In this document: positions 1 to 10,910 of the stretch, in pieces | How positions within the stretch are numbered: the stretch's first letter is position 1 | Layout: each line of letters opens with the position of its first letter | Assembly: GCF_016642265.1 (NCBI RefSeq) | Contig: NZ_MRXX01000007.1 | Span: 1-42,150 of the forward strand | Direction: 5' to 3' | DNA length: 42,150 nt | Origin: Streptococcus lactarius | GTDB lineage: Bacteria > Bacillota > Bacilli > Lactobacillales > Streptococcaceae | Notes under the pieces: generated by a model | Databases searched by the model: none | Told to the model about the DNA's origin: nothing | The model's input: the letters and a program-made list of their open reading frames with translations, nothing else | Program-made: the position numbers and the translations under genes

Positions 1-63
1 ACCACTGCGTCTTGCTTGATAATCCAAAAACAATTGAGAGGCTAGGACTTTTGTCCCAGCCTC
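1..63 (-). repeat. Partial copy (R1) of the 175-nt multi-hairpin repeat
   Basis: On the minus strand this is the first 63 nt of the element seen whole at 24513-24687 and 30028-30202. It starts with the hairpin GAGGCTGGGAC...GTCCTAGCCTC and runs through the GCAAGACGCAGTGGT segment before the window edge cuts it. The hairpin is followed by a T-run on the plus strand (64-69), so it could also terminate transcription. Identity with the other copies was judged by eye. Confidence 0.85.
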
Positions 64-106
64 TTTTTTCATTATTCAATATTTGATCAATATAAATTTT
101 GTTAGA

Positions 107-448
107 TCAATCCTTTCCTCTAGCGATGAACTGTTCATCCCCTTCTGGAATGCCTCCTTCATCTTCTATATACCGTTCTACTTCCATTCGTAAGTCGTAC
201 TTCTGGCGAAGATCTAAGATCTTTTGCATGGTTGCCGATTGATGGTGGAGATCCAGTGCTTCCTGATTGGCCCATTGGTCAATCAATAGGACCGTTTCGT
301 TATTCTCAATCGGAAGAAAATAGTCGTATTTGAGATTCCCTTCTTTGCTTCGAATCTCAGATACAGTACCAGTTTCTATCATCTCTTTGGCAAAAGCAAT
401 CGCAGCTCCATCTTTTCCTTTGTAATAAATATTGACTGTTAAAACCAT
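107..448 (-). CDS. Antibiotic biosynthesis monooxygenase (ABM/YgiN-like) domain protein
   Basis: A 113-residue protein with the size and layout of the dimeric alpha+beta ABM fold. It opens with a beta strand (VLTVNIYYKG), has a central ENNETVLLIDQWANQEALDLHHQS stretch typical of the family (acidic-aromatic 'W-N/D' turn followed by a His pair), and ends in a charged tail. Family members are small cofactor-free quinol or heme-related monooxygenases acting in the cytoplasm; the substrate here cannot be told. A weak ribosome site (TTGGAGAAATAAC) precedes the ATG. The gene follows the GH1 gene on the same strand with a strong terminator in between (486-513), leaving little room for a promoter of its own, so it may depend on read-through. 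Confidence 0.75.
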   Translation of the reverse strand: MVLTVNIYYKGKDGAAIAFAKEMIETGTVSEIRSKEGNLKYDYFLPIENNETVLLIDQWANQEALDLHHQSATMQKILDLRQKYDLRMEVERYIEDEGGIPEGDEQFIARGKD

Positions 449-485
449 GTTATTTCTCCAATTTCTCTTTTTCTATTATTTTAAA

Positions 486-513
486 ACAAGTCTGAGGATT
501 ATCTCAGACTTGT
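486..513 (-). terminator. Rho-independent terminator after the first GH1 gene
   Basis: A perfect 11-bp stem, ACAAGTCTGAG (486-496) with CTCAGACTTGT (503-513), has a 6-nt loop. On the minus strand it is followed by TTTTAAAAT. It lies 18 nt past the GH1 stop codon. Confidence 0.85.
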
Positions 514-531
514 CGTCTTATAAGGAGCAAA

Positions 532-1995
<1,464 letters not shown>

Positions 1996-1999
1996 TTAT

Positions 2000-2059
2000 A
2001 TTATAATAAAGCCAGAAACGACTGTCTTACACTAAACTATTCATTACTGATACTATTCT
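2000..2059 (-). promoter_or_regulatory. bglA promoter with bipartite motif shared with the second GH1 gene
   Basis: Read on the minus strand: AGAATAGTATCAGT (2046-2059), 14 nt, TGTAAGAC (2024-2031), 18 nt, then a perfect -10 TATAAT (2000-2005). The same two half-motifs, the same 14-nt gap and the same 18-nt gap to TATAAT recur at 36261-36320 upstream of the other GH1 gene. There is no good -35, which fits an activator bound next to it. The likely binder is the AraC-family protein encoded from 2076. The plus-strand promoter of that regulator overlaps the same segment, so autoregulation is possible. Confidence 0.75.
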
Positions 2060-2075
2060 CACAAAAGGAGAACTG

Positions 2076-2957
2076 ATGCTCAATTTAGGTAAACTCCACA
2101 AGAACATTCCTTATAAGAATGACCTGACTCCCTACTCCATCACTCGAACGATAATGGAAGAGGGCCAGCCCGACATTCTCTTTCATTGGCATACTGATAT
2201 GGAAGTGGTCTATGTCCATGAAGGACAGGCCCAGTTCCATATCGATAACGATTATTTTAACAGCGAGAAAGGCGATATTATCCTCATCCGCCCCAACGCC
2301 CTCCATTCCATCCACCCAATCGGTAGAAACTATCATTTTATGGACGCAATCAACTTTCACCTGGATTTATTGGGTTACTCTACTTTAGATTACGCCTCTA
2401 TCAATTATCTCCAACCTCTCTACAATGGCCAGTTGGACTTTGATCGTGTCATCAAACCTCATCAACAAGGCTATACCGAAATCCGACAACTTCTTATAGA
2501 AGCTATGGAAATCGGGTACAATCGTGAAAATTTCTTTGAGTTAGAACTAAAAAGTAAGCTCCTGTCCCTTCTTGGACTACTCTTCAAACACGGCTATGTT
2601 CACTCCAAAGAGCAGACACGTGATGCTTATCGGCGTGAAGAAAAGATCCGGACGATTATTGACTATATCAATGCCCATTACCAAGAAGAACTCACGATTG
2701 ATCACTTAGCATCGCTCTGCAATTATAGTCCGACTTATTTTATGAATTTCTTTAAGAAAAATCTGGGTGTTAGCTGCATGGATTACCTCATCTCCTACCG
2801 GTTACGCAAGGCGACCGAGCTGCTCCAACATTCCAGCCTCTCCATCCTTGAGATTGCATCAGAAATCGGTTTTACAAACCTATCCAACTTCAATCGCCAG
2901 TTTAAAAAGGCCTACTATATGACTCCTAGTCACTATCGAGAAGAAAAAAGAAGCTAA
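2076..2957 (+). CDS. AraC-family transcriptional regulator with cupin-like sensor domain
   Basis: A 293-residue cytoplasmic DNA-binding protein. Residues about 25-95 form an AraC-type cupin sugar-sensing domain (ILFHWHTDMEVVYVHEG, then IILIRPNALHSIHP). The last 100 residues are the double helix-turn-helix of AraC/XylS proteins: IDHLASLCNYSPTYFMNFFKK for the first and ILEIASEIGFTNLSNFNRQFKK, ending MTPSHYRE, for the second. A clear ribosome site (AAAAGGAGAACTG) precedes the ATG. It is divergent from bglA across 107 nt. The twin promoter motifs at both GH1 genes make it the best candidate activator of both; this is inference from position and spacing, and the ligand is unknown. Confidence 0.9.
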   Translation: MLNLGKLHKNIPYKNDLTPYSITRTIMEEGQPDILFHWHTDMEVVYVHEGQAQFHIDNDYFNSEKGDIILIRPNALHSIHPIGRNYHFMDAINFHLDLLGYSTLDYASINYLQPLYNGQLDFDRVIKPHQQGYTEIRQLLIEAMEIGYNRENFFELELKSKLLSLLGLLFKHGYVHSKEQTRDAYRREEKIRTIIDYINAHYQEELTIDHLASLCNYSPTYFMNFFKKNLGVSCMDYLISYRLRKATELLQHSSLSILEIASEIGFTNLSNFNRQFKKAYYMTPSHYREEKRS

Positions 2958-3054
2958 AACTTATCTTAGGAAAGTATCATGATGAGATAGGATACTAGTA
3001 GAAAGATCGCATATTAAAGTGTACAATCAAAACAAGATGGAAAGGAGTTCACGA

Positions 3055-3894
3055 ATGAGCAAGATTATTTTCCTAGATGTAGATGGAACCCTTGTGGATT
3101 ATGATAATCACATTCCAGATTCAGCTAGACACGCTATTCAAGAGGCTCGTAGAAATGGTCATCTAGTCTATGTTTGTACAGGACGAAGCAAGGCAGAAAT
3201 GCCAGATGACATTTGGAATATTGGTTTTGACGGCATGATCGGAGGAAACGGCTCTTACATTGAACACAGGGGTCAGATTCTTCTGCATCAGCTGATTCCA
3301 TATGAGACAGCGAAACGAGTGGTCGATTGGTTGCAAGCAAGAAAGTTGGAATTTTATCTGGAAAGCAATAACGGCCTTTTTGCCAGTCGGAATTTTCGAG
3401 AAGCTGCGAGACCAACTCTACGCGCCTACGCTTTGGGCAAGGGAGCTAGCGAAGATCAAGTCTTACACATGGAGGCCGAAGATGCCTTGCATGGTTTGGT
3501 TTATGGTGGAGAGCTCTACCGCGATGACTTGAACAAAATCAGCTTCATTCTCCACTCCTATCAGGATCATTTGGATTCTAAAGAAGCCTTCCCAGAGCTA
3601 AAAGCTGGAACTTGGGGAGGACGTGGAGAAGAGGCTCTCTTTGGAGACTTAGGTATAAAAGATATTCATAAAGCCTATGCAGTTGATGTTATTCTCCAGC
3701 ATCTTGGGGCCAATCGTGAAGATACCATCGCTTTTGGTGATGCTAAAGTCGATATTCCTATGCTAGAGGCCTGTCAGATTGGTGTGGCGATGGGAAATGG
3801 TGGACCAGAAATCCTTGCCATGGCGGATTTGATCACGGATGATGTCCGAGAAGACGGTATTTATAATGCTTTTGAAAAACTAGGTTTACTGTAG
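3055..3894 (+). CDS. Cof-type HAD-IIB sugar-phosphate phosphatase
   Basis: A 279-residue HAD phosphatase. Motif I is FLDVDGTLVD with catalytic D8 and D10. Motif II is the CTGRS threonine region, and the C-terminal motif III/IV is AFGDAKVDIPML. The large cap inserted between motifs II and III is the Cof/HAD-IIB type that dephosphorylates sugar phosphates, pyridoxal phosphate or similar small metabolites. An in-frame GTG at 3019 would extend it by 12 residues. I chose the ATG at 3055 because AAAGGAG sits just before it and the HAD motif then begins at the usual position. It is followed 9 nt later by the histidine phosphatase, almost certainly one operon. Confidence 0.88.
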   Translation: MSKIIFLDVDGTLVDYDNHIPDSARHAIQEARRNGHLVYVCTGRSKAEMPDDIWNIGFDGMIGGNGSYIEHRGQILLHQLIPYETAKRVVDWLQARKLEFYLESNNGLFASRNFREAARPTLRAYALGKGASEDQVLHMEAEDALHGLVYGGELYRDDLNKISFILHSYQDHLDSKEAFPELKAGTWGGRGEEALFGDLGIKDIHKAYAVDVILQHLGANREDTIAFGDAKVDIPMLEACQIGVAMGNGGPEILAMADLITDDVREDGIYNAFEKLGLL

Positions 3895-3903
3895 GAGGAT
3901 CTT

Positions 3904-4503
3904 ATGTCAAAAACTCTTTATCTCATGCGTCATGGACAGACACTCTTTAACAAACGCCATCTGATCCAAGGATGGTGCGATTCTCCACTGACAGATCTTG
4001 GAATCTACCAAGCTCAGATTGCGGGCAATTATTTTAAAGAAAAAGGCATTCAGTTTGACCAAGCCTTTAGCTCAACTTCAGAACGAGCCTGTGATACGTT
4101 AGAAATTGCCACCGATGGACAAGTCCCTTATCAACGCATCAAAGGCCTCAAGGAATGGAATTTCGGGGTATTTGAAGGAGAGAGCGAAGACCTTAATCCA
4201 GCACTCCCATACAAAGACTTTTTCGTTCATTATGGTGGAGAATCTCAACAGGAATTGCAAGATCGCATGAATCAGACGATTTCAGAACTAATGGAAAATG
4301 CAAGTGGGGAAACCATTCTCATGGTGTCACATGGAGGATCCATTGCGAATTTCGCAAGAGCCTGGAAACATTATTGGCAGGTAGACATCACCTCTCGCAT
4401 GACCAATTGTTGTATCCTCAAGTTTACCTATACAGATCATATTTTTTATTTAGAAGACGTCATTCATCACGATTTCAGTGGCTGGACAGGTGATGAAACC
4501 TAG
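3904..4503 (+). CDS. Histidine phosphatase family protein (phosphoglycerate-mutase-like)
   Basis: A 199-residue protein of the RHG superfamily. The phospho-accepting motif is LMRHGQTLFN with H10. The second catalytic histidine is in MVSHGGS near residue 143, and conserved arginines lie in SSTSERACDT. These proteins dephosphorylate small molecules or act as cofactor-dependent mutases; the length and the lack of the extra insert of glycolytic GpmA suggest a phosphatase. It has a good ribosome site (AGGAGGATCTT) and lies 9 nt after the HAD phosphatase, so two phosphatases are co-transcribed. The shared terminator at 4515-4539 ends the unit. Confidence 0.88.
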   Translation: MSKTLYLMRHGQTLFNKRHLIQGWCDSPLTDLGIYQAQIAGNYFKEKGIQFDQAFSSTSERACDTLEIATDGQVPYQRIKGLKEWNFGVFEGESEDLNPALPYKDFFVHYGGESQQELQDRMNQTISELMENASGETILMVSHGGSIANFARAWKHYWQVDITSRMTNCCILKFTYTDHIFYLEDVIHHDFSGWTGDET

Positions 4504-4514
4504 ACAAGAAAAAA

Positions 4515-4539
4515 ATCATAAACCTCGTGTGTTTATGAT
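4515..4539. terminator. Bidirectional terminator between histidine phosphatase and licT
   Basis: The stem ATCATAAAC (4515-4523) with GTTTATGAT (4531-4539) is flanked by A-rich sequence on the left and a T-run on the right, so it works for both converging genes. The last codons of licT lie inside its right arm. Confidence 0.85.
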
Positions 4540-5357
4540 TTTTTTATTTTACGTATCCGAGATAGATGAATCGTCAGGTAAAGTTGCTCATCATCCGACA
4601 CTTGGTAATCCCTGGTTTGTTTGAGGTGATGGGCTATTTTCTCAGTCGTCGCATAAGCAATTGGGTATTTGCATTTGAGCATGTCGAACATGTCGTTATC
4701 TTCCATCTCTCGATAGCTTGTATCCGTCAATACTCGCTCACAGAAAAATTTCAGATGAGTAATAAAGCGTTGAACATAGATATCCTCTTCATCCAGTGGA
4801 ATCTCCAAGCTATACTTGACAATGGTCATGATTTCTTCCATGAGCTGTGTAAGATCACGTGCATTGGAATTCCCTTGTTGCAACTCGCTATTCACTAAGG
4901 TCAGGGCCATAAAACCAGCTTCATCATCTGGTAACTCTTGTCCTAAGTAGGTACTGAGAAGTTCTTGAGCATAGCGCCCGACTTCATATTCCTTAGGAAA
5001 GAAACGCTTGATATCCCACATGAGAAAATTTTTCATAAAAAAGCCATCACGTACTCGCTGCTCAACCCCATACATATGATCTGCGAGGCTTAAAAAAGCT
5101 TTATCCTTCAGTGAAATATCTAATTTAGACTTAGCGAAAGAAATCGCCTTATCCGCTAGCACCAAGAGTTCAACTGGAATATCTACAAACAATTCATGAC
5201 TTTCTTTTGATAAGACATAGCGTTTCTCAATCGCTGACTCGTCTAGTTCTTCCCCTACTTTTTTTCCAAAGGCAAGGCCTCGTCCCATGACGATGACTTC
5301 TTGCTCTTTTTCTTCAGACAACACCACATTGTGATTGAAAATTTTAAGAATGATCAT
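4533..5357 (-). CDS. licT: LicT/BglG-family transcription antiterminator
   Basis: A 274-residue RNA-binding antiterminator. Residues 1-56 are the CAT domain (MIILKIFNHNVVLSEEKEQE... GRGLAFGKK), which binds a RAT hairpin. Two PRD domains follow, with PTS-phosphorylated histidines in LADHMYGVEQR (PRD1) and in THLKFFCE and LTIHLSRI (PRD2). The open frame extends 17 codons further upstream, but the ATG at 5357 gives the exact family start and has AAGGA before it. The gene lies 80 nt after bglP on the same strand, so the operon order is bglP-licT. Its target is the RAT site at 7484-7512, and it acts when beta-glucosides relieve BglP-mediated phosphorylation. Confidence 0.92.
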   Translation of the reverse strand: MIILKIFNHNVVLSEEKEQEVIVMGRGLAFGKKVGEELDESAIEKRYVLSKESHELFVDIPVELLVLADKAISFAKSKLDISLKDKAFLSLADHMYGVEQRVRDGFFMKNFLMWDIKRFFPKEYEVGRYAQELLSTYLGQELPDDEAGFMALTLVNSELQQGNSNARDLTQLMEEIMTIVKYSLEIPLDEEDIYVQRFITHLKFFCERVLTDTSYREMEDNDMFDMLKCKYPIAYATTEKIAHHLKQTRDYQVSDDEQLYLTIHLSRIRKIKKS

Positions 5358-5437
5358 GTCTTTTTCCTTGTTCTTTCCTATCTCTAGTATATCACAATGA
5401 AAGAGCATAGAGAACGAATTCCCTACGCTCTTGATTT

Positions 5438-7378
<1,941 letters not shown>

Positions 7379-7413
7379 TTACAGGCTTGTCTCCTATTTT
7401 GAAAATAGGGTAC

Positions 7414-7485
7414 AAAAAAACCTAAACAGATACCTAACAGAAAACAGACGCAAAAAGACTGGTTTCTATCTTGTATATGTTTAGG
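7414..7485 (-). terminator. Leader terminator of bglP (antitermination-controlled)
   Basis: On the minus strand the arm CCTAAACA (7478-7485, reading down) pairs with TGTTTAGG (7421-7428), followed by seven T (7414-7420). The 5' arm overlaps the last bases of the RAT sequence, so RAT hairpin formation with bound LicT and terminator formation exclude each other. Confidence 0.88.
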
Positions 7486-7512
7486 TTTTGCCTGCATGAC
7501 CAGTAACAATCC
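7484..7512 (-). promoter_or_regulatory. RAT (ribonucleic antiterminator) site for LicT
   Basis: A 29-nt sequence on the minus strand starts GGATTGTTACTG and ends GCAGGCAAAACC, matching the well-known LicT/BglG RAT consensus over both conserved halves. It sits just downstream of the promoter and overlaps the 5' arm of the leader terminator. Confidence 0.9.
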
Positions 7513-7520
7513 ATGAACTT

Positions 7521-7557
7521 AGTATACCACATAAATTTCAAAATGCAAGCGCTTTTA
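7521..7557 (-). promoter_or_regulatory. bglP promoter overlapped by a cre (CcpA) site
   Basis: On the minus strand, -35 TTGCAT (7543-7548), a 16-nt spacer and -10 TATACT (7521-7526). A cre-like palindrome TAAAAGCGCTTGCA (7544-7557) covers the -35, which predicts carbon catabolite repression by CcpA. The core AAGCGCTT is perfect; two outer positions deviate from the consensus. Confidence 0.75.
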
Positions 7558-7625
7558 TAAAAATATTTTGAGATTTTTTACGTCTAATCCTCTGATAGAT
7601 AAAAAAATTTTTTCATTAAAGTAAA

Positions 7626-7658
7626 AGTCTAGTAGATTCTATCTACCAGACTTTTACT
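7626..7658 (-). terminator. Terminator after the alcohol dehydrogenase operon
   Basis: The sequence AAAGTCTAGTAGA...CTACCAGACTTT forms a stem of about 12 bp with one mismatch. It overlaps the stop codon of the dehydrogenase on the minus strand and is followed there by TTTACTTTAATG. It is moderate in quality. Confidence 0.65.
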
Positions 7659-8694
7659 AGTCCATCACAATCATAGCTTTAATAGTCTTGCGTTCATCCA
7701 TGTCTTTGTACGCCTGATCAATTTCGTCCAGGGTATAGCTATGGGTAAAGACACGACCCGGATTGATATCGCCATCAAGAACCGCTTTTAACAAAACTTG
7801 TTTGTCATAAGTAGTAACCGAGGCTGCTCCACCTGCCACCGAGATGTTTTGAGCAAAGGTCGAACCAAGGGCACGATTATTGTAATGAGGCACGCCGACA
7901 AAACCTAAACGTCCTCCATTGTGAAGAACCCCAAGGGCTTGATCGACAGCTGCTGCGGTACCGACACACTCAAGGGCGGCATCTGCTCCACCTCCGAGGA
8001 TTTCACGGACCTTGGCAATGCCTTCTTCACCACGCTCAGCGACAACTGCTGTCGCACCTGACTCCAAGGCCATCTGTTGACGGTCTTGGTGACGGCTCAT
8101 AAGGACGATTTGTGATGCTCCCCGCATTTTGGCTGCGATCACTGCACATTGACCAACGGCACCGTCCCCGATGACCACTACTTTGTCACCAGGCTTCACA
8201 TCTGCTACACGCGCCGCATGGTAGCCCGTCGGCATAACATCTGCTAGCGTCAAGAAGGATTTGAGCATGGCTTCTGTATAATCAGACGGTTGCCCTGGGA
8301 TTTTGACAAGGGCCCAGTTGGCGTATTCGAAGCGCATGTACTCCGCTTGCACCCCATCAGACCAGTTGGTACCAATATGGCGGTCACAAGTCCCATCATA
8401 GCCAGCACGACAGGCATCACACTCCCCACAACCATGGGTGAAAGGCGCAATGACAAAGTCTCCTGGCTTAACCGTTGTAATAGCTTCTCCGATTTCTTCG
8501 ACGATCCCAATAGCTTCGTGGCCACTATTTTGGTGCCCCACTTCAATATCAGGATTACGGTAGTTCCATAGATCAGAGCCACAGACACAGGTACGAACGA
8601 TACGGAGAATAACATCATCCGGCGCTTCAATATGTGGACGTTCTACTTCTACTAGACCCACTTGCCCAGCTTTTGTATAGACTGCTTTCTTCAT
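7657..8694 (-). CDS. Zinc-dependent alcohol dehydrogenase (MDR superfamily)
   Basis: A 345-residue medium-chain dehydrogenase. Catalytic zinc ligands are C38 (CVCGSD) and the H59-E60 pair (SGHEAIG). The structural zinc set is C89, C92, C95 and C103 (GCGECDACRAGYDGTC). The NAD(P) fold starts at VVIGDGAVGQ near 175. It would oxidise an alcohol or reduce an aldehyde; the substrate is unknown. It is the third gene of an aldo/keto reductase - MFS - dehydrogenase series, 54 nt after the MFS gene, and probably belongs to the regulon of the LysR protein at 10911. Ribosome site and start are normal. Confidence 0.88.
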   Translation of the reverse strand: MKKAVYTKAGQVGLVEVERPHIEAPDDVILRIVRTCVCGSDLWNYRNPDIEVGHQNSGHEAIGIVEEIGEAITTVKPGDFVIAPFTHGCGECDACRAGYDGTCDRHIGTNWSDGVQAEYMRFEYANWALVKIPGQPSDYTEAMLKSFLTLADVMPTGYHAARVADVKPGDKVVVIGDGAVGQCAVIAAKMRGASQIVLMSRHQDRQQMALESGATAVVAERGEEGIAKVREILGGGADAALECVGTAAAVDQALGVLHNGGRLGFVGVPHYNNRALGSTFAQNISVAGGAASVTTYDKQVLLKAVLDGDINPGRVFTHSYTLDEIDQAYKDMDERKTIKAMIVMD

Positions 8695-8748
8695 AGGAAC
8701 AACCTACTTTCTATTGCTTACTTATCTATAATATACACTTTTTCTCCC

Positions 8749-9942
8749 TTATTTTGTAAGTTCAACATCTTCTCGGTAACCCCACCACCCCATAAGAGCT
8801 GAGAAGAAAATCGCTACTGCAATAATAATAGTCATAGTCGCAGGTGTCTTGTCAGCGAAAACAGCCAAGAGAATAGATGGAATAACTCCACTACCATATT
8901 GAAGGGCACCAAGGATAGCTGCTGCAGAACCTGCCATGTCACTCGGTACTGCATTTAGAGCTGCTGCATTGGAACAAGCCGCAACAATCCCGTTCATACT
9001 AAAGAAACAAAACATGGGTACAACGATTCCCCAAAGTCCAAGGGCATTGGTCACTCCCATAAAGGCTAGAACCAAGGTAAATAGAAAGGCTAAACTAGTA
9101 GAAATCGCTAGGAGTTTCGGTAGGCTAAAGCGACTGACCAACTGACGATTGACCATACTCATCAAGGACACACCGACAATATTGACCCCAAATAAAAGTG
9201 AATAAGCTTCTGCTGGGACATGGTAAAAATTCATATAGATGTCCGAAGAACCCGTAATGAAGGCGTAGACGGCGACATAAAAGAAGGTCACACTCATGGT
9301 ATAAATCATGAATTTTTTAGAAGCCAAGAGTTTGGCGTAGTTCTTAAAGCTTTGCGTTAGGGAAGCCTGGCTTCGTTCAGCGACTGGCAAGGTCTCTGGG
9401 AGAAGACGTGTCGATAGAAAGAGCATGGCTCCTACCACCGCCATAAACCAGAAAATCAGGTTCCAAGTGGAGAAACGAAGGAAGAGACCACCGAGTAGTG
9501 GCCCTAGAATTGGAGCTACAGCCATAATCATCATCAAGGTTGAAAGCATTTGTGCTCCTCGTTGACTATCGTAACGATCGCGAATCATGGCCCGACTAAT
9601 CATGGGACCTGTACAAGCGCCCAAGGCTTGAAAGACTCGCCAGAAGACGACCATAGTCATAGAAGTTGATAGGGCACAACCGATGGAGCCGATAACAAAC
9701 AAGAGGGTTCCAATCACCAAGGGTTTGATCCTTCCAATTCGGTCGCTAATAGGTCCCCAGATAAGTTGCGCAATGGCAAAGCCAATGACAAAGCCTGTCA
9801 CTGTCAATTCTACTCGTCCGCCCAGAGCCTTTTGCATGGCCGGCATGGCTGGTAGATAAATATCCGTAGATAGGGAGGTAAAGGCCATAAAGCCACTTAG
9901 AATAATTAAAAATGATAAGGGTGTTTTTTCTATTTTTGTCAT
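8749..9942 (-). CDS. Bcr/CflA-family multidrug MFS transporter
   Basis: A 397-residue, 12-segment major facilitator. Motif A is visible in GPISDRIGRIKPL, and the drug-efflux 14-TM/12-TM motif C region reads ACTGPMISRAMIRDRY. The opening FLIILSGFMAFTSLSTDIYLPAMP is typical of Bcr/CflA proteins (bicyclomycin, chloramphenicol or sulphonamide export in relatives). It sits in the plasma membrane. It begins 12 nt after the aldo/keto reductase stop, so both are on one message. Pairing with two NAD(P)H oxidoreductases suggests a detoxify-and-export unit; that is inference. Confidence 0.88.
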   Translation of the reverse strand: MTKIEKTPLSFLIILSGFMAFTSLSTDIYLPAMPAMQKALGGRVELTVTGFVIGFAIAQLIWGPISDRIGRIKPLVIGTLLFVIGSIGCALSTSMTMVVFWRVFQALGACTGPMISRAMIRDRYDSQRGAQMLSTLMMIMAVAPILGPLLGGLFLRFSTWNLIFWFMAVVGAMLFLSTRLLPETLPVAERSQASLTQSFKNYAKLLASKKFMIYTMSVTFFYVAVYAFITGSSDIYMNFYHVPAEAYSLLFGVNIVGVSLMSMVNRQLVSRFSLPKLLAISTSLAFLFTLVLAFMGVTNALGLWGIVVPMFCFFSMNGIVAACSNAAALNAVPSDMAGSAAAILGALQYGSGVIPSILLAVFADKTPATMTIIIAVAIFFSALMGWWGYREDVELTK

Positions 9943-9954
9943 GTATGCTCCTTT

Positions 9955-10797
9955 TTAGTCTAGTAATGACATATATCGTTCAGCTGTTTCTGGATCCTGG
10001 TGATCATGGAAGAGACTGCTTGCTTGATCCAAGCCTTCAATGCCCTTCATTTCTTCTTCCGTCAATTCAAAATCAAACACATTGAAATTTTCTTGCATGC
10101 GTTCCTTGCGGGCGGATTTTGGAATGACCACCACATCGCTTTGGATAAGAAAACGAAGAGCAACCTGAGCTACAGACTTGCCATATTTTTCTCCGATTTC
10201 CTTTAAAAGAGGCGTATTGAAGAAATCATTGCGTCCTTCCGCAAAAGGTCCCCAAGACTCAATTTGGCACTTGTATTTTTCCAAATACTTCTTGGTTTCT
10301 TTTTGTTGCTGGAAGACGTGGGTTTCTATCTGATTGACAGCTGGTTTGATCTCTACGAAATGCTGCAAATCGATAAAGCGATCCGGTGAAAAGTTGGACA
10401 CACCGATAGCACGGACCTTGCCAGCTTTATAGGCTCCTTCCATGGCACGATACGTTCCATAGTAATCGCCAAATGGTTGGTGGATGAGCAAAAGGTCAAT
10501 GTAGTCGGTTTGCAATTTTTGCAAGGATTCTTCAATGGAAGCCTTGGCCTTTTCATAACCTGCGTTAGAAATCCAGATTTTTGTTGTGATAAAGAATTCT
10601 TCACGAGGAAGAACTGATTCCTTGATAGCTTCCCCAACTCCTGCTTCATTGCCATAGGCTTGAGCGGTATCAAAAGAGCGATAACCAACTTCGATAGCAT
10701 CAAGCACTGCACGCTTGGTTTCATCGATCGGTGTTTGGTAAACCCCGAATCCTAATTGAGGCATTTTGACATTGTTATTTAGAGTTTTGTAAATCAT
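9955..10797 (-). CDS. Aldo/keto reductase
   Basis: A 280-residue AKR of the 2,5-diketo-gluconate reductase/methylglyoxal reductase type. The catalytic tetrad is visible as D43 (SFDTAQAYGNE), Y48, K73 (TTKIW) and H106 (LLIHQP). The NADPH-binding C-terminal loop is VVIPKSARKERMQEN. It is the first gene of the three-gene operon and is divergent from the LysR gene across 113 nt. A likely role is the reduction of reactive aldehydes or ketones. The exact substrate is not readable. Confidence 0.92.
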   Translation of the reverse strand: MIYKTLNNNVKMPQLGFGVYQTPIDETKRAVLDAIEVGYRSFDTAQAYGNEAGVGEAIKESVLPREEFFITTKIWISNAGYEKAKASIEESLQKLQTDYIDLLLIHQPFGDYYGTYRAMEGAYKAGKVRAIGVSNFSPDRFIDLQHFVEIKPAVNQIETHVFQQQKETKKYLEKYKCQIESWGPFAEGRNDFFNTPLLKEIGEKYGKSVAQVALRFLIQSDVVVIPKSARKERMQENFNVFDFELTEEEMKGIEGLDQASSLFHDHQDPETAERYMSLLD

Positions 10798-10910
10798 GTT
10801 ATTCTTTCCTTCTTTCTTTCGATGGTTCTAGTTTACATCTGATCAAGAATTTTGTACACTATCAATAAAGGAATCTACTTTTCATATAACGAAAACTAAA
10901 AGGAGTTTTT

